The position numbers and the translations under genes are program-made. A model generated the notes under the pieces. It was not told the origin of the DNA. It saw only the letters and a program-made list of their open reading frames with translations, and made no database searches. Below are positions 9,329 through 19,324 of a DNA stretch of 64,000 bases, piece by piece (within the stretch, counting starts at the first letter, position 1; each line of letters opens with the position of its first letter). The stretch is taken from the NCBI GenBank assembly GCA_027493875.1, contig JAOSJX010000012.1:372001-436000 (forward strand), written 5' to 3'. The DNA comes from Deltaproteobacteria bacterium. GTDB lineage: Bacteria > Lernaellota > Lernaellaia > JACKCT01.

Positions 9329-10272
9329 GCAAACTTTATCGCATCCCGGGCGGTTGGCCGCCGGATTTCGAACGCTCGGTCGTCACGATCGGCAATTTCG
9401 ATGGGCTTCATCGTGGGCACGAGCAGATCGTCAAACGCCTCTTCGCCGCCGCCCGAAAGCACAAGGCGCCGTCGGTCGTCGTGACCTTCGAACCGCACCC
9501 TGGAAAGGTGCTCGGTCCGGATGCGCGGCCGATGATCTACCCCTACGCCGAGCGCGTCCGTCTTCTTTTTCAGCAAGGCGTCGACGCCGTCGTCGTCCAG
9601 GAATTCACGGCCGCCGTGTCGAAAGTCGAGGCGCGCGACTGGGCGCGCGACGTTCTCGTGGACGGCCTACGCGCCCGCCACGTGGTCATCGGATACGATT
9701 TTCACTTCGGCCACGAGGCGCAGGGCGACGCGTCGTTCCTCGCGAAAATGGGTGCCGAAAACGGCTTTGACGTCGAGCAGGTGCGCGCCACCGTGTCGCA
9801 CGGACAGCCCGTCTCGTCGAGCCGCGTCCGTCGTCTCCTCGACGCGGGCGAGGTGGCGATGGCCGCCGACCTGCTCGGGCATCCCTTCTATCTTCGGGGC
9901 CGCGTGGGGCGGGGCGACGGGCGCGGGCGCCATCTCGGATTTCCCACCGCCAATCTGGAGACGGATTGGGAGCTTCGTCCGGCGCGCGGCGTTTACGCCT
10001 GTCTGGCGGTCGTGAACGGCGAACGCCGGGCGGCCGCGGTCAACGTCGGCATCAACCCGACCTTCGAAGGATCCGAACCCACCATCGAGGCGCATCTCCT
10101 CGACTTCGACGAGGATTTGTACGGACGCGACGTCACGATTCACTTTCTCCGCCGTCTTCGCGACGAAAGAAAATTCGACGGCATTGAAGAACTTGTCCGT
10201 CACATCCGAAAAGATTTGACGCGCGTGCGCCAGATCGTCGCCCGCCGGTTCGATATCGAGGTGCGTTCGTGA
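9325..10272 (+). CDS. ribF: Bifunctional riboflavin kinase/FAD synthetase
   Basis: This 315-residue cytoplasmic enzyme makes FMN and FAD from riboflavin. The N-terminal adenylyltransferase domain shows GNFDGLHRGH (nucleotide-binding HxGH) and SSSRVRRLL; the C-terminal kinase domain shows GRGRHLGFPTANL with the PTAN motif, then GVYACLAVVNG. Length and domain order are normal and there is no frameshift. The GTG start lies within the deoA stop, and its own TGA overlaps the GTG of the flippase-like gene, so three genes form a translationally coupled operon. Confidence 0.95.
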   Translation: MSKLYRIPGGWPPDFERSVVTIGNFDGLHRGHEQIVKRLFAAARKHKAPSVVVTFEPHPGKVLGPDARPMIYPYAERVRLLFQQGVDAVVVQEFTAAVSKVEARDWARDVLVDGLRARHVVIGYDFHFGHEAQGDASFLAKMGAENGFDVEQVRATVSHGQPVSSSRVRRLLDAGEVAMAADLLGHPFYLRGRVGRGDGRGRHLGFPTANLETDWELRPARGVYACLAVVNGERRAAAVNVGINPTFEGSEPTIEAHLLDFDEDLYGRDVTIHFLRRLRDERKFDGIEELVRHIRKDLTRVRQIVARRFDIEVRS

Positions 10273-11273
10273 AATCGTGGAAATCCTGGATCGGCTTGGC
10301 CCTGTCGGCGTTATTTCTCTGGATGGCGTTCCGCAATATCGATTGGACCGATTTCGGCCGCTCGCTCGCGCACATCTCTTTGATTCCGCTCTTCGGCGCC
10401 ATGGCCGTCGTGATGGTGACGCTGATGATCCGCGGTTTTCGATGGACCTTTCTCATCAAGCCCGTCATGCCCTGCTCGCCCGTCACGCTCTTCTGGTCGA
10501 CGACGATCGGCTTCGCCATCAACAACGTGATGCCGGCCCGGCTCGGCGAACTCGCCCGTACCTATTCCGCGAGCCGCCGCACCGGCGCCGCGTTCGGCTC
10601 GGTGTTCGGCACCATCGTCGTCGAACGGCTCTATGATACCTTCACCGCGCTGTTTCTCTTCGCGTCGCTGCTGGCCTTCGCCGATTTTCCCGACATTGAC
10701 CGTATTTTTCCGGTGGGGCAGGGGAAGGTCGCGATCGTGCTCGGCGCCGGCGGCGGCGGCCTGCTCGCGGCGATTTTGCTGCTCAAATTTCGGACGGAAT
10801 TTTTTCTGCGCGTGGCGTCGTTCTTTTTAAAGCCCCTGCCGGAACGCTGGTCTCGGAAAATGATCGTGCTCTTCCGGTCGTTCATCGCGGGCCTGACGCA
10901 GTCCTCGAAACCCCAGGACATTCTCGCGGTGCTCGGCCTGTCCGTCGGCATCTGGGTCATCTCCGCGTTGAACGTTTTTCTCGCGGTCTATTCCTTCGGG
11001 GTGGCGCTCAGCCCGAGCGCCGTCATCATTCTTTTGTCCGCGATCATCGTTTCCGTCGCGATTCCCGCCGCGCCGGGCTACGTCGGCGTCTATCACTACC
11101 TCGCCCAGCAAGCCCTCGTCGCCTACGTCGGGATGGACCCCGCCAAGGCTCTGTCCATCGCCGTCGTCGTCCACGCGTCCAACTACATTCCGCAAACGCT
11201 CGTCGGGCTCCTGCGCTTCGCCTATGAGGGGATGAGCGTTAAGCAGATTCAGGATCTGAAATCCGCGCCATAA
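10269..11273 (+). CDS. Flippase-like integral membrane protein (LPG synthase TM-region family)
   Basis: A 334-residue protein with about eight hydrophobic segments. The family signature PARLGELARTYSASRRTGAA followed by GTIVVERLYD is clear, as is the later IPAAPGYVGVYHYLAQQALV block. This family (UPF0104/YbhN-like, the membrane half of lysylphosphatidylglycerol synthase) is thought to flip lipids or lipid-linked sugars. The specific substrate is unknown. It starts at GTG inside the ribF stop, and the terminator hairpin begins at its TAA. Confidence 0.85.
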   Translation: MKSWKSWIGLALSALFLWMAFRNIDWTDFGRSLAHISLIPLFGAMAVVMVTLMIRGFRWTFLIKPVMPCSPVTLFWSTTIGFAINNVMPARLGELARTYSASRRTGAAFGSVFGTIVVERLYDTFTALFLFASLLAFADFPDIDRIFPVGQGKVAIVLGAGGGGLLAAILLLKFRTEFFLRVASFFLKPLPERWSRKMIVLFRSFIAGLTQSSKPQDILAVLGLSVGIWVISALNVFLAVYSFGVALSPSAVIILLSAIIVSVAIPAAPGYVGVYHYLAQQALVAYVGMDPAKALSIAVVVHASNYIPQTLVGLLRFAYEGMSVKQIQDLKSAP

Positions 11274-11303
11274 AAAAACGCCCCGAGCTTCCCCGAGGCG
11301 TTT
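11272..11303 (-). terminator. Rho-independent terminator, mainly for the minus-strand gene
   Basis: AAACGCC pairs with GGCGTTT across a GC-rich loop region. On the minus strand the hairpin is followed by seven T residues, a classic terminator for the lipoprotein gene ending at 11323. On the plus strand the T tract is short, so it may terminate the flippase operon weakly. Confidence 0.8.
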
Positions 11304-11322
11304 CGAAAGCCGATCCGGTAAA

Positions 11323-13926
11323 TCAGTCGGGGTCCATCCAGTAGTGCAGCAGATCGCCGCGCCGCGCGTCCAACATGAAAACATGCGGGTTGGAATCGGC
11401 ATCTTGCGTGACCGTCACGGCCGGGACGGGTCCGTCGCCTTCGAGCGGCAGCGAATACAGGTCGCCGAAATGCGTCACATAGAAAATCCCACCGATGTCC
11501 ACCGCCGCATTCTGGTGGAACACGATCGTCGTTTTGGTCGAAAAAGAGCCGATCTCCAACGGGTCCGGCCCCCCGGCTCCGCCTCAAGGTAATCCTCCCA
11601 AAGATACGTCGGCGTCGCCGACCAACTACCGTCGTCGTAGCCGAGATAGAATACGTCCGTGTTGTCGCCCGAGGCCAGTTTCACTTCCTCGGTATCAATC
11701 GGCCGCCCCGCGAGGTCGAACATGTTGTTCACGGTCTGCACGCCGGGAAGGGTTCCCGTCCAGGAGCCCGCCGCGTTCGTCGCGTGGTACACGTTTCCGC
11801 CCAAACCATCCGAATTATAGGCCACGTGCGTATACGCGCCGTGCATGGCCAAGGAGATCTTGAAGCCGTTCACCGTGCCGCCCACGGCCGTTTCATCGTT
11901 GAAAGAACCCGTCGTCCCGCGAATCACCACCGCGTCACCGGACGCATCCGCGTCAGGGTTCCGGTCGATGACGGCGGCGACGAATTCCGACTCGTTCGTG
12001 TCGTAGCCGAGGTCGAAGAACGGCATGACGGCTTCCGTCGGCGTGTACATGATGTCGAAACTCCAGCCGGCCGCCGCAATGGTTTCAACCCCGAGACTTA
12101 ATTCGCCGTCCCCGTTGATCACCGCCGCGTAGGGAACGTCGGCGCCATTGAGCGCGATCTTGACCGGCGTGGTCCCCGCGAAAATCGTCTCGTCGTCCCA
12201 GGCAAGCGCCGTCGGAAGATACGTCGCAAAACGCACTTGATCGGCGCCGAAATTCATGTAGGCCAGATAGAGTGTGTTGCCGTCGTGCTCGGCGTCCATT
12301 GAGTAGCCCGGAAGGGTTTGCTCGACAACCGTCTCTTCATCCCATCCGTCGACGTCAGGCGTCGAACGCACGACTCGAATTTCCGTAAGGTTTGACGCGT
12401 CAACCTGAACCACCTCAAAAGCCACGTGGATCTCGCCGTCACCGTCGACCGCGACGTCGATCATGTCCGGGACGACGTCCGGGTCGTTGTCGTACGCGCC
12501 CGAGGCCGCCGTCTCAGCGGCAAAGGCGTCCGTGGCCGGCCGCGCGACTTTGACCACCCACGAGTCCGTGTCCTGCGAGAATCCCGCCAGGACCGGATCG
12601 CCGCTGCCGTCGATCGCCACGGAAACGTTAAAGCCCAGGCCCGCGACCGTTTCGATCGACCATGTCGATCCGTTGTAGGTTCCGTATACGGCATCGCTGC
12701 CGTTGGCTTCGACGGAAACGAGTTGGCCGCTGCCGTTGACGGCGGTCGGCCCCGCGACGGGGGGAACGACGGCCGACCACGTCCCCGCCGCCGGCTTAAT
12801 GAAGTGCTGGCGCGTCGAGGACTGCCGGGCCAGGACGTGTAGCGTCCCGTCGGCGGTGACCGCCGCGTGAGGATTGATTCCCGCTCCAACGATTTCGGAG
12901 TGCCACGTTCCATCGTTCCATAAATGAACGATGAAGCCGCTTTGCTCATAGGCCGACGCGAAGATGTGCGGAACGTCCGACGCGTCGAACACGAGACTCG
13001 CGCCGGCCACGGCCTTCGCGAAATCCGTCAAGTCCGTCGACGTGTCGGCGTCGAGGTCGTAGTAATACAGGCCCCAGGCTTGCCCTGGCGTGTCGTCCAC
13101 GAGTTCTGTGGAGGAATAGACGGCGTAAAGTTTCCCGCCGCTGTCCGCGGCCAGGGAGATCACGTTTGGCGTCGTGACGTCGTGAAGGGTTGTGCCTAGG
13201 AAGCTGTCGGTCAGATTGTCAAAAACCGCCAGCGGGTTCGCCGGCAGAACAAGGGTTTCACCGGCGGTGGTCGCGTGGAGAAATCGGTCGGGCAAGAAAT
13301 TGTCCCAGCGGTAGCCGTTGACGAGGCGCTCGCGGGACCACTGCCCGTGCGTGCAATGGTTCGTGCGGACGGCCGCGACGTTCGATGGTTCGCTCTCCTC
13401 CGGCCCGACCGCCGCGGTCATCCGATAGTAGTGCGTCACCCCGCAGCCGATATCCCGATGGACATAAAACAGCGTGGTGGGGGGAAACATTGCGATTTCA
13501 GTGAAAGTGCCGGGCGTGCCGGTCATCGAATGAGAAAGGTGGAGCGTCGCCGTCGGGTCGACGCCGCCGGCGTCCCAGCCGAGCACCGCCCAGTTAATGT
13601 CGAAATCGAGCGCCTCGAGGTCGATCGGCCCGTCCGGTCCGGTGTCGTCGTCACCGGTATCGTCGTCGCCCGTGTCGTCATCGCCGGTATCGTCGTCGCC
13701 CGTGTCGTCGTCCACGTCGTCGTCCACGTCGTCGTCCACGTCGTCGTCGTCATCGTCGTCGCTTTCAGTATCGTCGTCTCCCGGGATCTGGTCGTTATCG
13801 TCGTCGTCGTCGTCCGGCGGCGCGCCGAAACGGCCTCCCGTCGTCGTCGTCGCCGCATCCGCAGGACACGACGGACAGCGTCATCAACGAAATAAGCGCG
13901 AGGATCAGCGGTATGCGAAGACCCAT
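11323..13926 (-). CDS. Large Asp-linker lipoprotein with beta-propeller-like repeats
   Basis: The N-terminus MGLRIPLILALISLM then SVVSCGCGDDDD is a lipoprotein signal with Cys at about residue 22. It is followed by a long acidic linker including DDDVDDDV and repeated DDDTG units, encoded by an obvious GTCGTC-rich tandem stretch at 13640-13760. The body has many short blade-like repeats (for example AVTADGTLHVLARQSS, VAIDGSGDPVLAGFSQ), as in surface beta-propellers without catalytic motifs. Shifts near 13837 (CCC) and near 11570 (C6) break the frame; correcting them links signal, body and the C-terminal part ending LLHYWMDPD. About 865 residues. It is probably displayed on the cell surface; the ligand is unknown. 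Confidence 0.75.
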
Positions 13927-14038
13927 GGCCACCCCCAAAACTGACGCCGCGCCGGGGCTTCGGCGCCGCACGATGAATGAACCCTTATCATACCGTTTTT
14001 TCGTCGGGACCAAAAGCGTTTTGTGAGTCCCGGCGCGA

Positions 14039-15127
14039 TTACTGCCGCACGCGGAGAAGGGCCGCGAAACCTCCGGCCCCGAACAGCACGTGGCTGCCCC
14101 ACGCCGCCAAAAACGGGGGAAGGGTGCCGGCGTGGCCGAGGGCCAGTCCGAGCCCGAGCACGATCCAATACGCCACGCCGATGACGACCGCGATTCCGAT
14201 CCCGAGGGCCACGCCGCCCGAACGGCCGACGCGCGCGGCGAAGGGAATGCCGAGCATGGCCATGATGATCGGCACCAAGGGAAAGGCGAGCTTGCCCTGA
14301 AGGTCCACCTTATATTTGGCCGCGTCGTAACCCTGGCGTTCCAAATCGCGGACAAACGCCTTGAGCTCGCGGTAACCCATTTGCTCGGCATCCTTCTGGT
14401 ATATTTTCATGTCTTCCGGCGTTTCGCGCAGGTCGACCGGCAGCTCGTCGAACGTCCGCGTATCGACGACGCGCCCGTTCTCAAAGCGCCACGACGTGCC
14501 GTTATCCAGCCGCCATCCGCCGTCGTAATGCGCCCGTTCCGCGATGGCCCGCTCGACCAGATGAAACCGGGCGTCGAACCGGTACATGCCCACGCCGGCG
14601 ATCTTGTTTTGTTCCGGCACGAACAACGCAAACGAAAAAATCGCGTCCGGGGTCCGGTAGTACACGTTCGCCTTGCGGTACTTCACGCGCCATTCGTGCT
14701 TTTTAATATTGACCTTGTAAACGTACTCCTTCTTTTGATTCGCCACCGGCACGACATATTCGTTCATCGCGAAGCCCGCCGCGCTGATCGCGCCGGACAG
14801 GATAAGGATGGACGCGGTCGCGCGCAGCAAGGGAATGCCGCCCGCCTTGATCGCGGTCAGCTCCGAATGCCGGGCGAGCAGCGTGAGCGAAAGCAGCGAT
14901 CCCAGCAGGCACGCCACCGGGATCATCTGAAAAACGATCAGCGGCATTTTATAGACGAAATAGAGCAGCACCGGCAGCGTGCCCGGGTCGTTTTTCAAGA
15001 GTTGGCTTGACCGCTCGATGAAATCGACGAGCAGATAGATCACGATGAACGACGCGAGGCACAGGAAGAACATCCGCAGAAATTGCGCCGCGACGTAGCG
15101 GTCCAGGGTCCGGACGCGAAGGCTCAT
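14039..15127 (-). CDS. lptG: LPS export permease LptG
   Basis: A 362-residue inner-membrane protein of the YjgP/YjgQ family. The N-terminal membrane block (LDRYVAAQFLRMFFLCLASF), the conserved SLLSLTLLARHSELTAIKAGG and the C-terminal block of three membrane segments after a periplasmic jellyroll-like domain are all present. With LptF and the LptB ATPase (not in this window) it extracts LPS from the inner membrane. The ATG at 15127 overlaps the TGA of lptF (ATGA), so the pair is coupled. No frameshift. Confidence 0.92.
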   Translation of the reverse strand: MSLRVRTLDRYVAAQFLRMFFLCLASFIVIYLLVDFIERSSQLLKNDPGTLPVLLYFVYKMPLIVFQMIPVACLLGSLLSLTLLARHSELTAIKAGGIPLLRATASILILSGAISAAGFAMNEYVVPVANQKKEYVYKVNIKKHEWRVKYRKANVYYRTPDAIFSFALFVPEQNKIAGVGMYRFDARFHLVERAIAERAHYDGGWRLDNGTSWRFENGRVVDTRTFDELPVDLRETPEDMKIYQKDAEQMGYRELKAFVRDLERQGYDAAKYKVDLQGKLAFPLVPIIMAMLGIPFAARVGRSGGVALGIGIAVVIGVAYWIVLGLGLALGHAGTLPPFLAAWGSHVLFGAGGFAALLRVRQ

Positions 15128-16332
15128 TCTTTGTCCTCCGCGTCTCCGTGCGCGAGCTTCGCGGCCAGCTCGCCCGCGCGGTGAAAAACGAGCGCCAGCG
15201 CTTCCTGAATCCAAACCGGGCGTTCCAAACTTTTCTGGCGCAGCATGGCGGCCCCGGCGAGGGTAAACAAAATATTCGGAGCCCACATGGCGACGAGGGG
15301 GTGGATCACCCCGCGCCATCCCAGGTTCTCGCCGACGCGGAACAAGAGGTAGTAGAGGCACAGCGCAAAGATCGCGAGCGTAAATCCCTGACCGCGGCCC
15401 GAACGCGGCGGCACCACGCCGAGCGGCAGGGCGATCAGCCCGAACACCACGCACGCGAACGGAAACGCGAACTTGCGGTGGTATTCCACCCACGCGCGGC
15501 GCATCGCGTAGTCGTCCTCGCCCTGGGCGCGCAACGCGTCGATGTGCCGCGCAAGCTCGCCCAAGCTCATTTCCAAGTAAGTCTTCTCGAATACGTCGTC
15601 GCTCAGGAGACTCGCGAAATCGAGCACCACGTCGTAACGGTCGAACGACGCGTGCTCGTACGCGCCCGATTCCTCCAGCGTCCGGTGGATCGACCCGCCT
15701 TCAAGCCGGATCACCAGCTTGGCGTCGCGCTCGGACGAAAAAAGCTGCCCGCGCTCCGCCACGATCACGTTGGGAACTTTCGGGTTGCGTTCGTCGCTGA
15801 TAAAGATGCCCGAAAGTTCCTGCGTTTTTTCGTTGACGTCGTTGACGTACACCACGAGATCCTGGAACTGGTCGTTGAACACCTGTTCTTTGAGCCCCAG
15901 CGTCGCGTTCCGCCGCCCGACCTCGAACAACATCATCTTGAACCGCTGCTTCCCCCACGGGTCCGCGTGCAGCGACAGAAAGGCACTCAGCCCGAAAGCA
16001 ATGAGCGAAATCGCGAGAATCGGCGGATACAGCCGCGCGAGGCTGACCCCCGCGGCTTTGATCGCGATCAGTTCCGAATCCGATGACAGGCGCCCCACCG
16101 CCAGAATCACCGCGAGCAGGAACGCCATGGGAATCGTAAAAACCAGAAAGGGCGGGAGAATGTACGCCAGCACCTTCGCCACGTCCGTGAGCGGGACGCC
16201 GTAACCGACCACCATTTCGGTGATTTTCAGAATCTGAAACATCAGCAGCACGAAGGTGAAGACGAAAAGCCCCAAGAGAAACGGGACCGCCACCTCGCGC
16301 GAGACATACCGGTACAAAATCCGGAGACGCAT
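15124..16332 (-). CDS. lptF: LPS export permease LptF
   Basis: Starting at ATG 16332 (MRLRILYRYVSREVAVPFLL), the protein is about 402 residues. It has the permease membrane segments, the motif GRLSSDSELIAIKAAGVSLA, a periplasmic domain and the C-terminal FPFACVVFGLIALPLG block. An in-frame start 12 codons upstream is possible but lengthens the protein beyond the family norm. It is transcribed just before lptG and partners it in the LptBFG transporter that feeds LPS to the outer membrane. Confidence 0.92.
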   Translation of the reverse strand: MRLRILYRYVSREVAVPFLLGLFVFTFVLLMFQILKITEMVVGYGVPLTDVAKVLAYILPPFLVFTIPMAFLLAVILAVGRLSSDSELIAIKAAGVSLARLYPPILAISLIAFGLSAFLSLHADPWGKQRFKMMLFEVGRRNATLGLKEQVFNDQFQDLVVYVNDVNEKTQELSGIFISDERNPKVPNVIVAERGQLFSSERDAKLVIRLEGGSIHRTLEESGAYEHASFDRYDVVLDFASLLSDDVFEKTYLEMSLGELARHIDALRAQGEDDYAMRRAWVEYHRKFAFPFACVVFGLIALPLGVVPPRSGRGQGFTLAIFALCLYYLLFRVGENLGWRGVIHPLVAMWAPNILFTLAGAAMLRQKSLERPVWIQEALALVFHRAGELAAKLAHGDAEDKE

Positions 16333-16415
16333 CGCGCGCGAGTCTATCGTGCATTTCGCGCGCGGCAAAGGTCGGCTATAAACGGAAGCGTGAGCCCTTG
16401 GAGGAGGTGCGGCGC

Positions 16416-17411
16416 GTGCCCGTTGCGGGGAGAAGTATATTAAAGCGTCTCTGGCGCCGGAGCCGGGCCGTTCTTGCCGCGATGCTCGTGCTGGTCGCGG
16501 CCGAGTTCGTGCTCCGCGTCGTCTTCCCCGAGCCGCTCTTCACGTATTTCTACGGTCCGTCGGACAAGGTTTGGGATGAGGACCGCGAGCTTTTCTGGAC
16601 GCCCAAGGATCACTACGCCTCCCAGTGGACGCAAATCGAAAATTTGCCCGCCGATCGTCTCGCCTACGGCCTTGGCGGCTCCATCGTCATGGCGCACCAC
16701 GTCGACGAGCCGTTCTACATGATCGCGCAAAAGTGCCTTCGCGGGTCGCCGGCGATCGTCAATTTCGGAACGCACGGCTTCACGACGCACCAATCGCTCG
16801 TGATGCTGAAGCGCGCGCTGGCGCGCAAAAAGCCGCGCCTCGTGCTCGTCTCGCACGGCTTTAACGACCTCGCCAACGCGCCCGCCAGCGACCGCGCCAT
16901 GGCCGAACGCAACGCCCGCGCCGCGACGCGCCTGTTGCATTTCATGTCGGGATCGAAAATCTTCGAGTCCTTGCGCCGGGCCGTGCGCGCCGCCACGGGC
17001 TTTGATCCCTATGGAAAAAGCGACGAGTTCAACGTGACGCGGCGCGTACCGATCGGGGCCTACGGCGCAAATCTCCGCGCCATGGTCCGCCTGACCGCCG
17101 ACAACGGGATTCCCCTCGTGCTCATCTCGCAGGCGAATCCCGACGCCGCCATCGTCGCGTCGCTCGAACCCTACTTCGCCGTCATGGAGCGCGTCGCCGA
17201 AGCGCACAAAAACGTTTACTACCTCGACGTGCGCCCGGAGATCATCGGCCGTTACACCGCCGAATTCGGCGGCCTGCCGCCGCACCTGGATGATAAAATC
17301 TCGCCCTACCTGTACCTTCCCGGCGACCCCTGCCATCTCAATGCGGACGGTCACCGCGTCGTCGGCGAACTGCTCTGCAAATTTCTGAAAGAAAAAGGAT
17401 TGGCGGGTTGA
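16416..17411 (+). CDS. Membrane-anchored SGNH/GDSL-like hydrolase
   Basis: An AGGAGG at 16402-16407 supports the GTG at 16416 over the TTG at 16398. One N-terminal membrane segment (AVLAAMLVLVAAEFVLRVVF) precedes an SGNH fold: Ser in GLGGSIVMAHH, Gly in NFGTHGFTTHQ, Asn in SHGFNDLANA, and the Asp/His pair in DPCHLNADGH near the end. These are the four conserved blocks of SGNH esterases. It probably de-acylates or acyl-transfers on an envelope polysaccharide, but the substrate cannot be inferred. About 331 residues, intact. It is divergent from lptFG and convergent with the next lipoprotein. Confidence 0.75.
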   Translation: MPVAGRSILKRLWRRSRAVLAAMLVLVAAEFVLRVVFPEPLFTYFYGPSDKVWDEDRELFWTPKDHYASQWTQIENLPADRLAYGLGGSIVMAHHVDEPFYMIAQKCLRGSPAIVNFGTHGFTTHQSLVMLKRALARKKPRLVLVSHGFNDLANAPASDRAMAERNARAATRLLHFMSGSKIFESLRRAVRAATGFDPYGKSDEFNVTRRVPIGAYGANLRAMVRLTADNGIPLVLISQANPDAAIVASLEPYFAVMERVAEAHKNVYYLDVRPEIIGRYTAEFGGLPPHLDDKISPYLYLPGDPCHLNADGHRVVGELLCKFLKEKGLAG

Positions 17412-17415
17412 GCCG

Positions 17416-17880
17416 TTACTCTTCGAACGGAACTTCGTTGTCCTCTTCGTCGATCCGCGGCACCGGGCTGACGTAAAGGAAGAGTTCGATTTCATTGCTG
17501 AGGCGGCCCGCCTCGTCGCGGACCGTAATGAAATAGCGGCCCTCGTAGCCGTCGCTCACCGGCAGATCGAACCAGATGGCGCCGCCCGTGTGGCCGTCGA
17601 CTTCGACGTTCTTGATCTCGACGAACCGCGATTCTTCGTCCTCGTTCTCCAAACGGACGGAGACGACCGGATTTTCCATGTCGCCGTCGCCGTCCTCCCA
17701 CGCGAAGTAGAACGTGGCGTCCTCGTACAGCCAAGCCGGGTTGGGATCGACGCGCAGACTGTCCTGATACAGAAGAGGGGCGACTTCCTCATCCCGGTGG
17801 GAACCGCCGCCGTCACAGGCGATAACGCCGGTCGCGGCAAGCAGCAGAGCGATCGAAACGGTCAAAAAGGCGCGGTTCAT
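17416..17880 (-). CDS. Small lipoprotein with Ig-like domain
   Basis: 154 residues. The signal MNRAFLTVSIALLLAATGVI ends at a lipobox Cys followed by DGGG. The mature part reads like a single beta-sandwich (WLYEDATFYFAWEDGDGDME, then DGYEGRYFITVRDEAGRLSN) of the kind found in surface proteins describing difference vectors or chemical fields. There is no catalytic motif, and I do not recognise a named family. It ends four bases from the stop of the SGNH gene on the other strand. Confidence 0.65.
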   Translation of the reverse strand: MNRAFLTVSIALLLAATGVIACDGGGSHRDEEVAPLLYQDSLRVDPNPAWLYEDATFYFAWEDGDGDMENPVVSVRLENEDEESRFVEIKNVEVDGHTGGAIWFDLPVSDGYEGRYFITVRDEAGRLSNEIELFLYVSPVPRIDEEDNEVPFEE

Positions 17881-18001
17881 CGGGTCCCCTCGAAAGCAGC
17901 CTCGCGCATTCTACGGCGGGGGAGCCAAAAATCAAGCGCCCTCCTTGCGAAAACCCGCCGCCGGGTGTGTATAATGCGCGATTCACGAACGGGGGTCGGA
18001 T

Positions 18002-19324
18002 ATGCGGAGGCACCACGCGTTGTTATTGCTGTCGGCCGCGCTCTTTGCGCTGACGCCGCTCGCATGCGGTTGCGGCGGCGACGATGATGACGACGACAAC
18101 GACGACGAGCAGCCGGAGGCCGACGACGATGCCGATCCGTCGGACGACGATGACGACGACACGGCCCCGGCCGATGACGACAACCTCCCCGACGACGATC
18201 CCCCGTACCACGACATGGACGGCTATCCCGAGCCCTTCGACCCCACGCAGCCCGGTCCCTATGCCGTCGGCGTGAAGACCTATGTCTTCGTCGATGAATC
18301 CCGCGACGATTTCGCCTCGCGCGGCAAACGCACGTTACTGACCGAGGTTTGGTACCCCGCGCCGGAATGGACGCGCATGCTGCCGCGCGACAGCGTTCGG
18401 AACTTCCTCGGCGAATGGTACGACGTCATTCACGGCATCGGCCAATTCCTGCTGCCGCCGGACGAACTCGCCAATTTCGACGCCATCCGCGACGTGGCCC
18501 GCGACGTCCCGATTTACCCCGGCGGCAATCCGTTCCCGCTGATTCTCGTATCGCACGGCAACGCGGCCATCCGCTTCGCCTCGATGAGCTTCGCCGAATA
18601 TTTCGCGAGCCACGGCTATATCGTCGTGGCGCCGGACCACATCGGCAACGCGGTGTTCGTCACGCTGCCGGGGCGGCTGCAAATCTACAATCCGTTACTC
18701 ACGCCCTTTGAATTCACGGACCGCATCGACGATTTCAGATTCCTCGTCGATAAATTCACCGAACTCGGCCTCGACGATCCCGACGGCTTTTTCACCAAAC
18801 GCATCGACCTCAACCGCATCGGCGCCATGGGCCATTCCTTCGGCGCCGTCACCGCCGCGGAATCGGTCGTGGTCGACGACCGCATCAAAGCCGGCATCGA
18901 AATGGCGGGATTCGTCTTTCCGATTTGGGATAGTGCGTATAACGATCCCATGATGTTCTGGTACGCCGGCGAGGACGAAACGATGGAAGACGTCGAACCG
19001 CTGGTCCGCTTCGTGGACTTCCCCTTCGCGCCGTCGCCGAAATTCCTGATCAACCTGTTCGACGCCGGGCACTACACGTTCTCCGATGCGTGCATCCTGA
19101 TCCCCTCGCTCCTGGGCAACGGCGACGGCTGCGGCGAGGGCGACCGGCGGGAAACCGATGAACCTTTCGACTACATCGAACACGACAAGGCGATGCAAAT
19201 TCTCAACACCTACAACACGGCGTTTTTCGGTTATACGTTGAAGGGCCAGGAAGAAATGCTGGACGTGCTGACGGAAAATCTCTTCCCCGAGGACCTCGAC
19301 CTCAAATACGAGTTGGATGAATGA
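18002..19324 (+). CDS. Asp-linker lipoprotein alpha/beta hydrolase, copy 1
   Basis: 440 residues. The lipoprotein signal MRRHHALLLLSAALFALTPL ends at Cys and is followed by a long Asp-rich linker. The catalytic domain resembles the PAF-acetylhydrolase/chlorophyllase type of dienelactone-fold hydrolase: oxyanion-side ILVSHGNAAIRF, nucleophile Ser in GHSFGA, and a late DAGHYTFSD containing the probable catalytic His. The gene is intact and its stop overlaps the ATG of a paralogue (ATGA). The two are about 60 percent alike by eye outside the linker. Likely a periplasm- or surface-anchored esterase; substrate unknown. Confidence 0.82.
   Translation: MRRHHALLLLSAALFALTPLACGCGGDDDDDDNDDEQPEADDDADPSDDDDDDTAPADDDNLPDDDPPYHDMDGYPEPFDPTQPGPYAVGVKTYVFVDESRDDFASRGKRTLLTEVWYPAPEWTRMLPRDSVRNFLGEWYDVIHGIGQFLLPPDELANFDAIRDVARDVPIYPGGNPFPLILVSHGNAAIRFASMSFAEYFASHGYIVVAPDHIGNAVFVTLPGRLQIYNPLLTPFEFTDRIDDFRFLVDKFTELGLDDPDGFFTKRIDLNRIGAMGHSFGAVTAAESVVVDDRIKAGIEMAGFVFPIWDSAYNDPMMFWYAGEDETMEDVEPLVRFVDFPFAPSPKFLINLFDAGHYTFSDACILIPSLLGNGDGCGEGDRRETDEPFDYIEHDKAMQILNTYNTAFFGYTLKGQEEMLDVLTENLFPEDLDLKYELDE

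Noticed and set aside
13640..13790. GTCGTC tandem tract as an independent repeat element
   Set aside because: It is the coding sequence of the Asp/Thr-Gly linker of the propeller lipoprotein on the minus strand.
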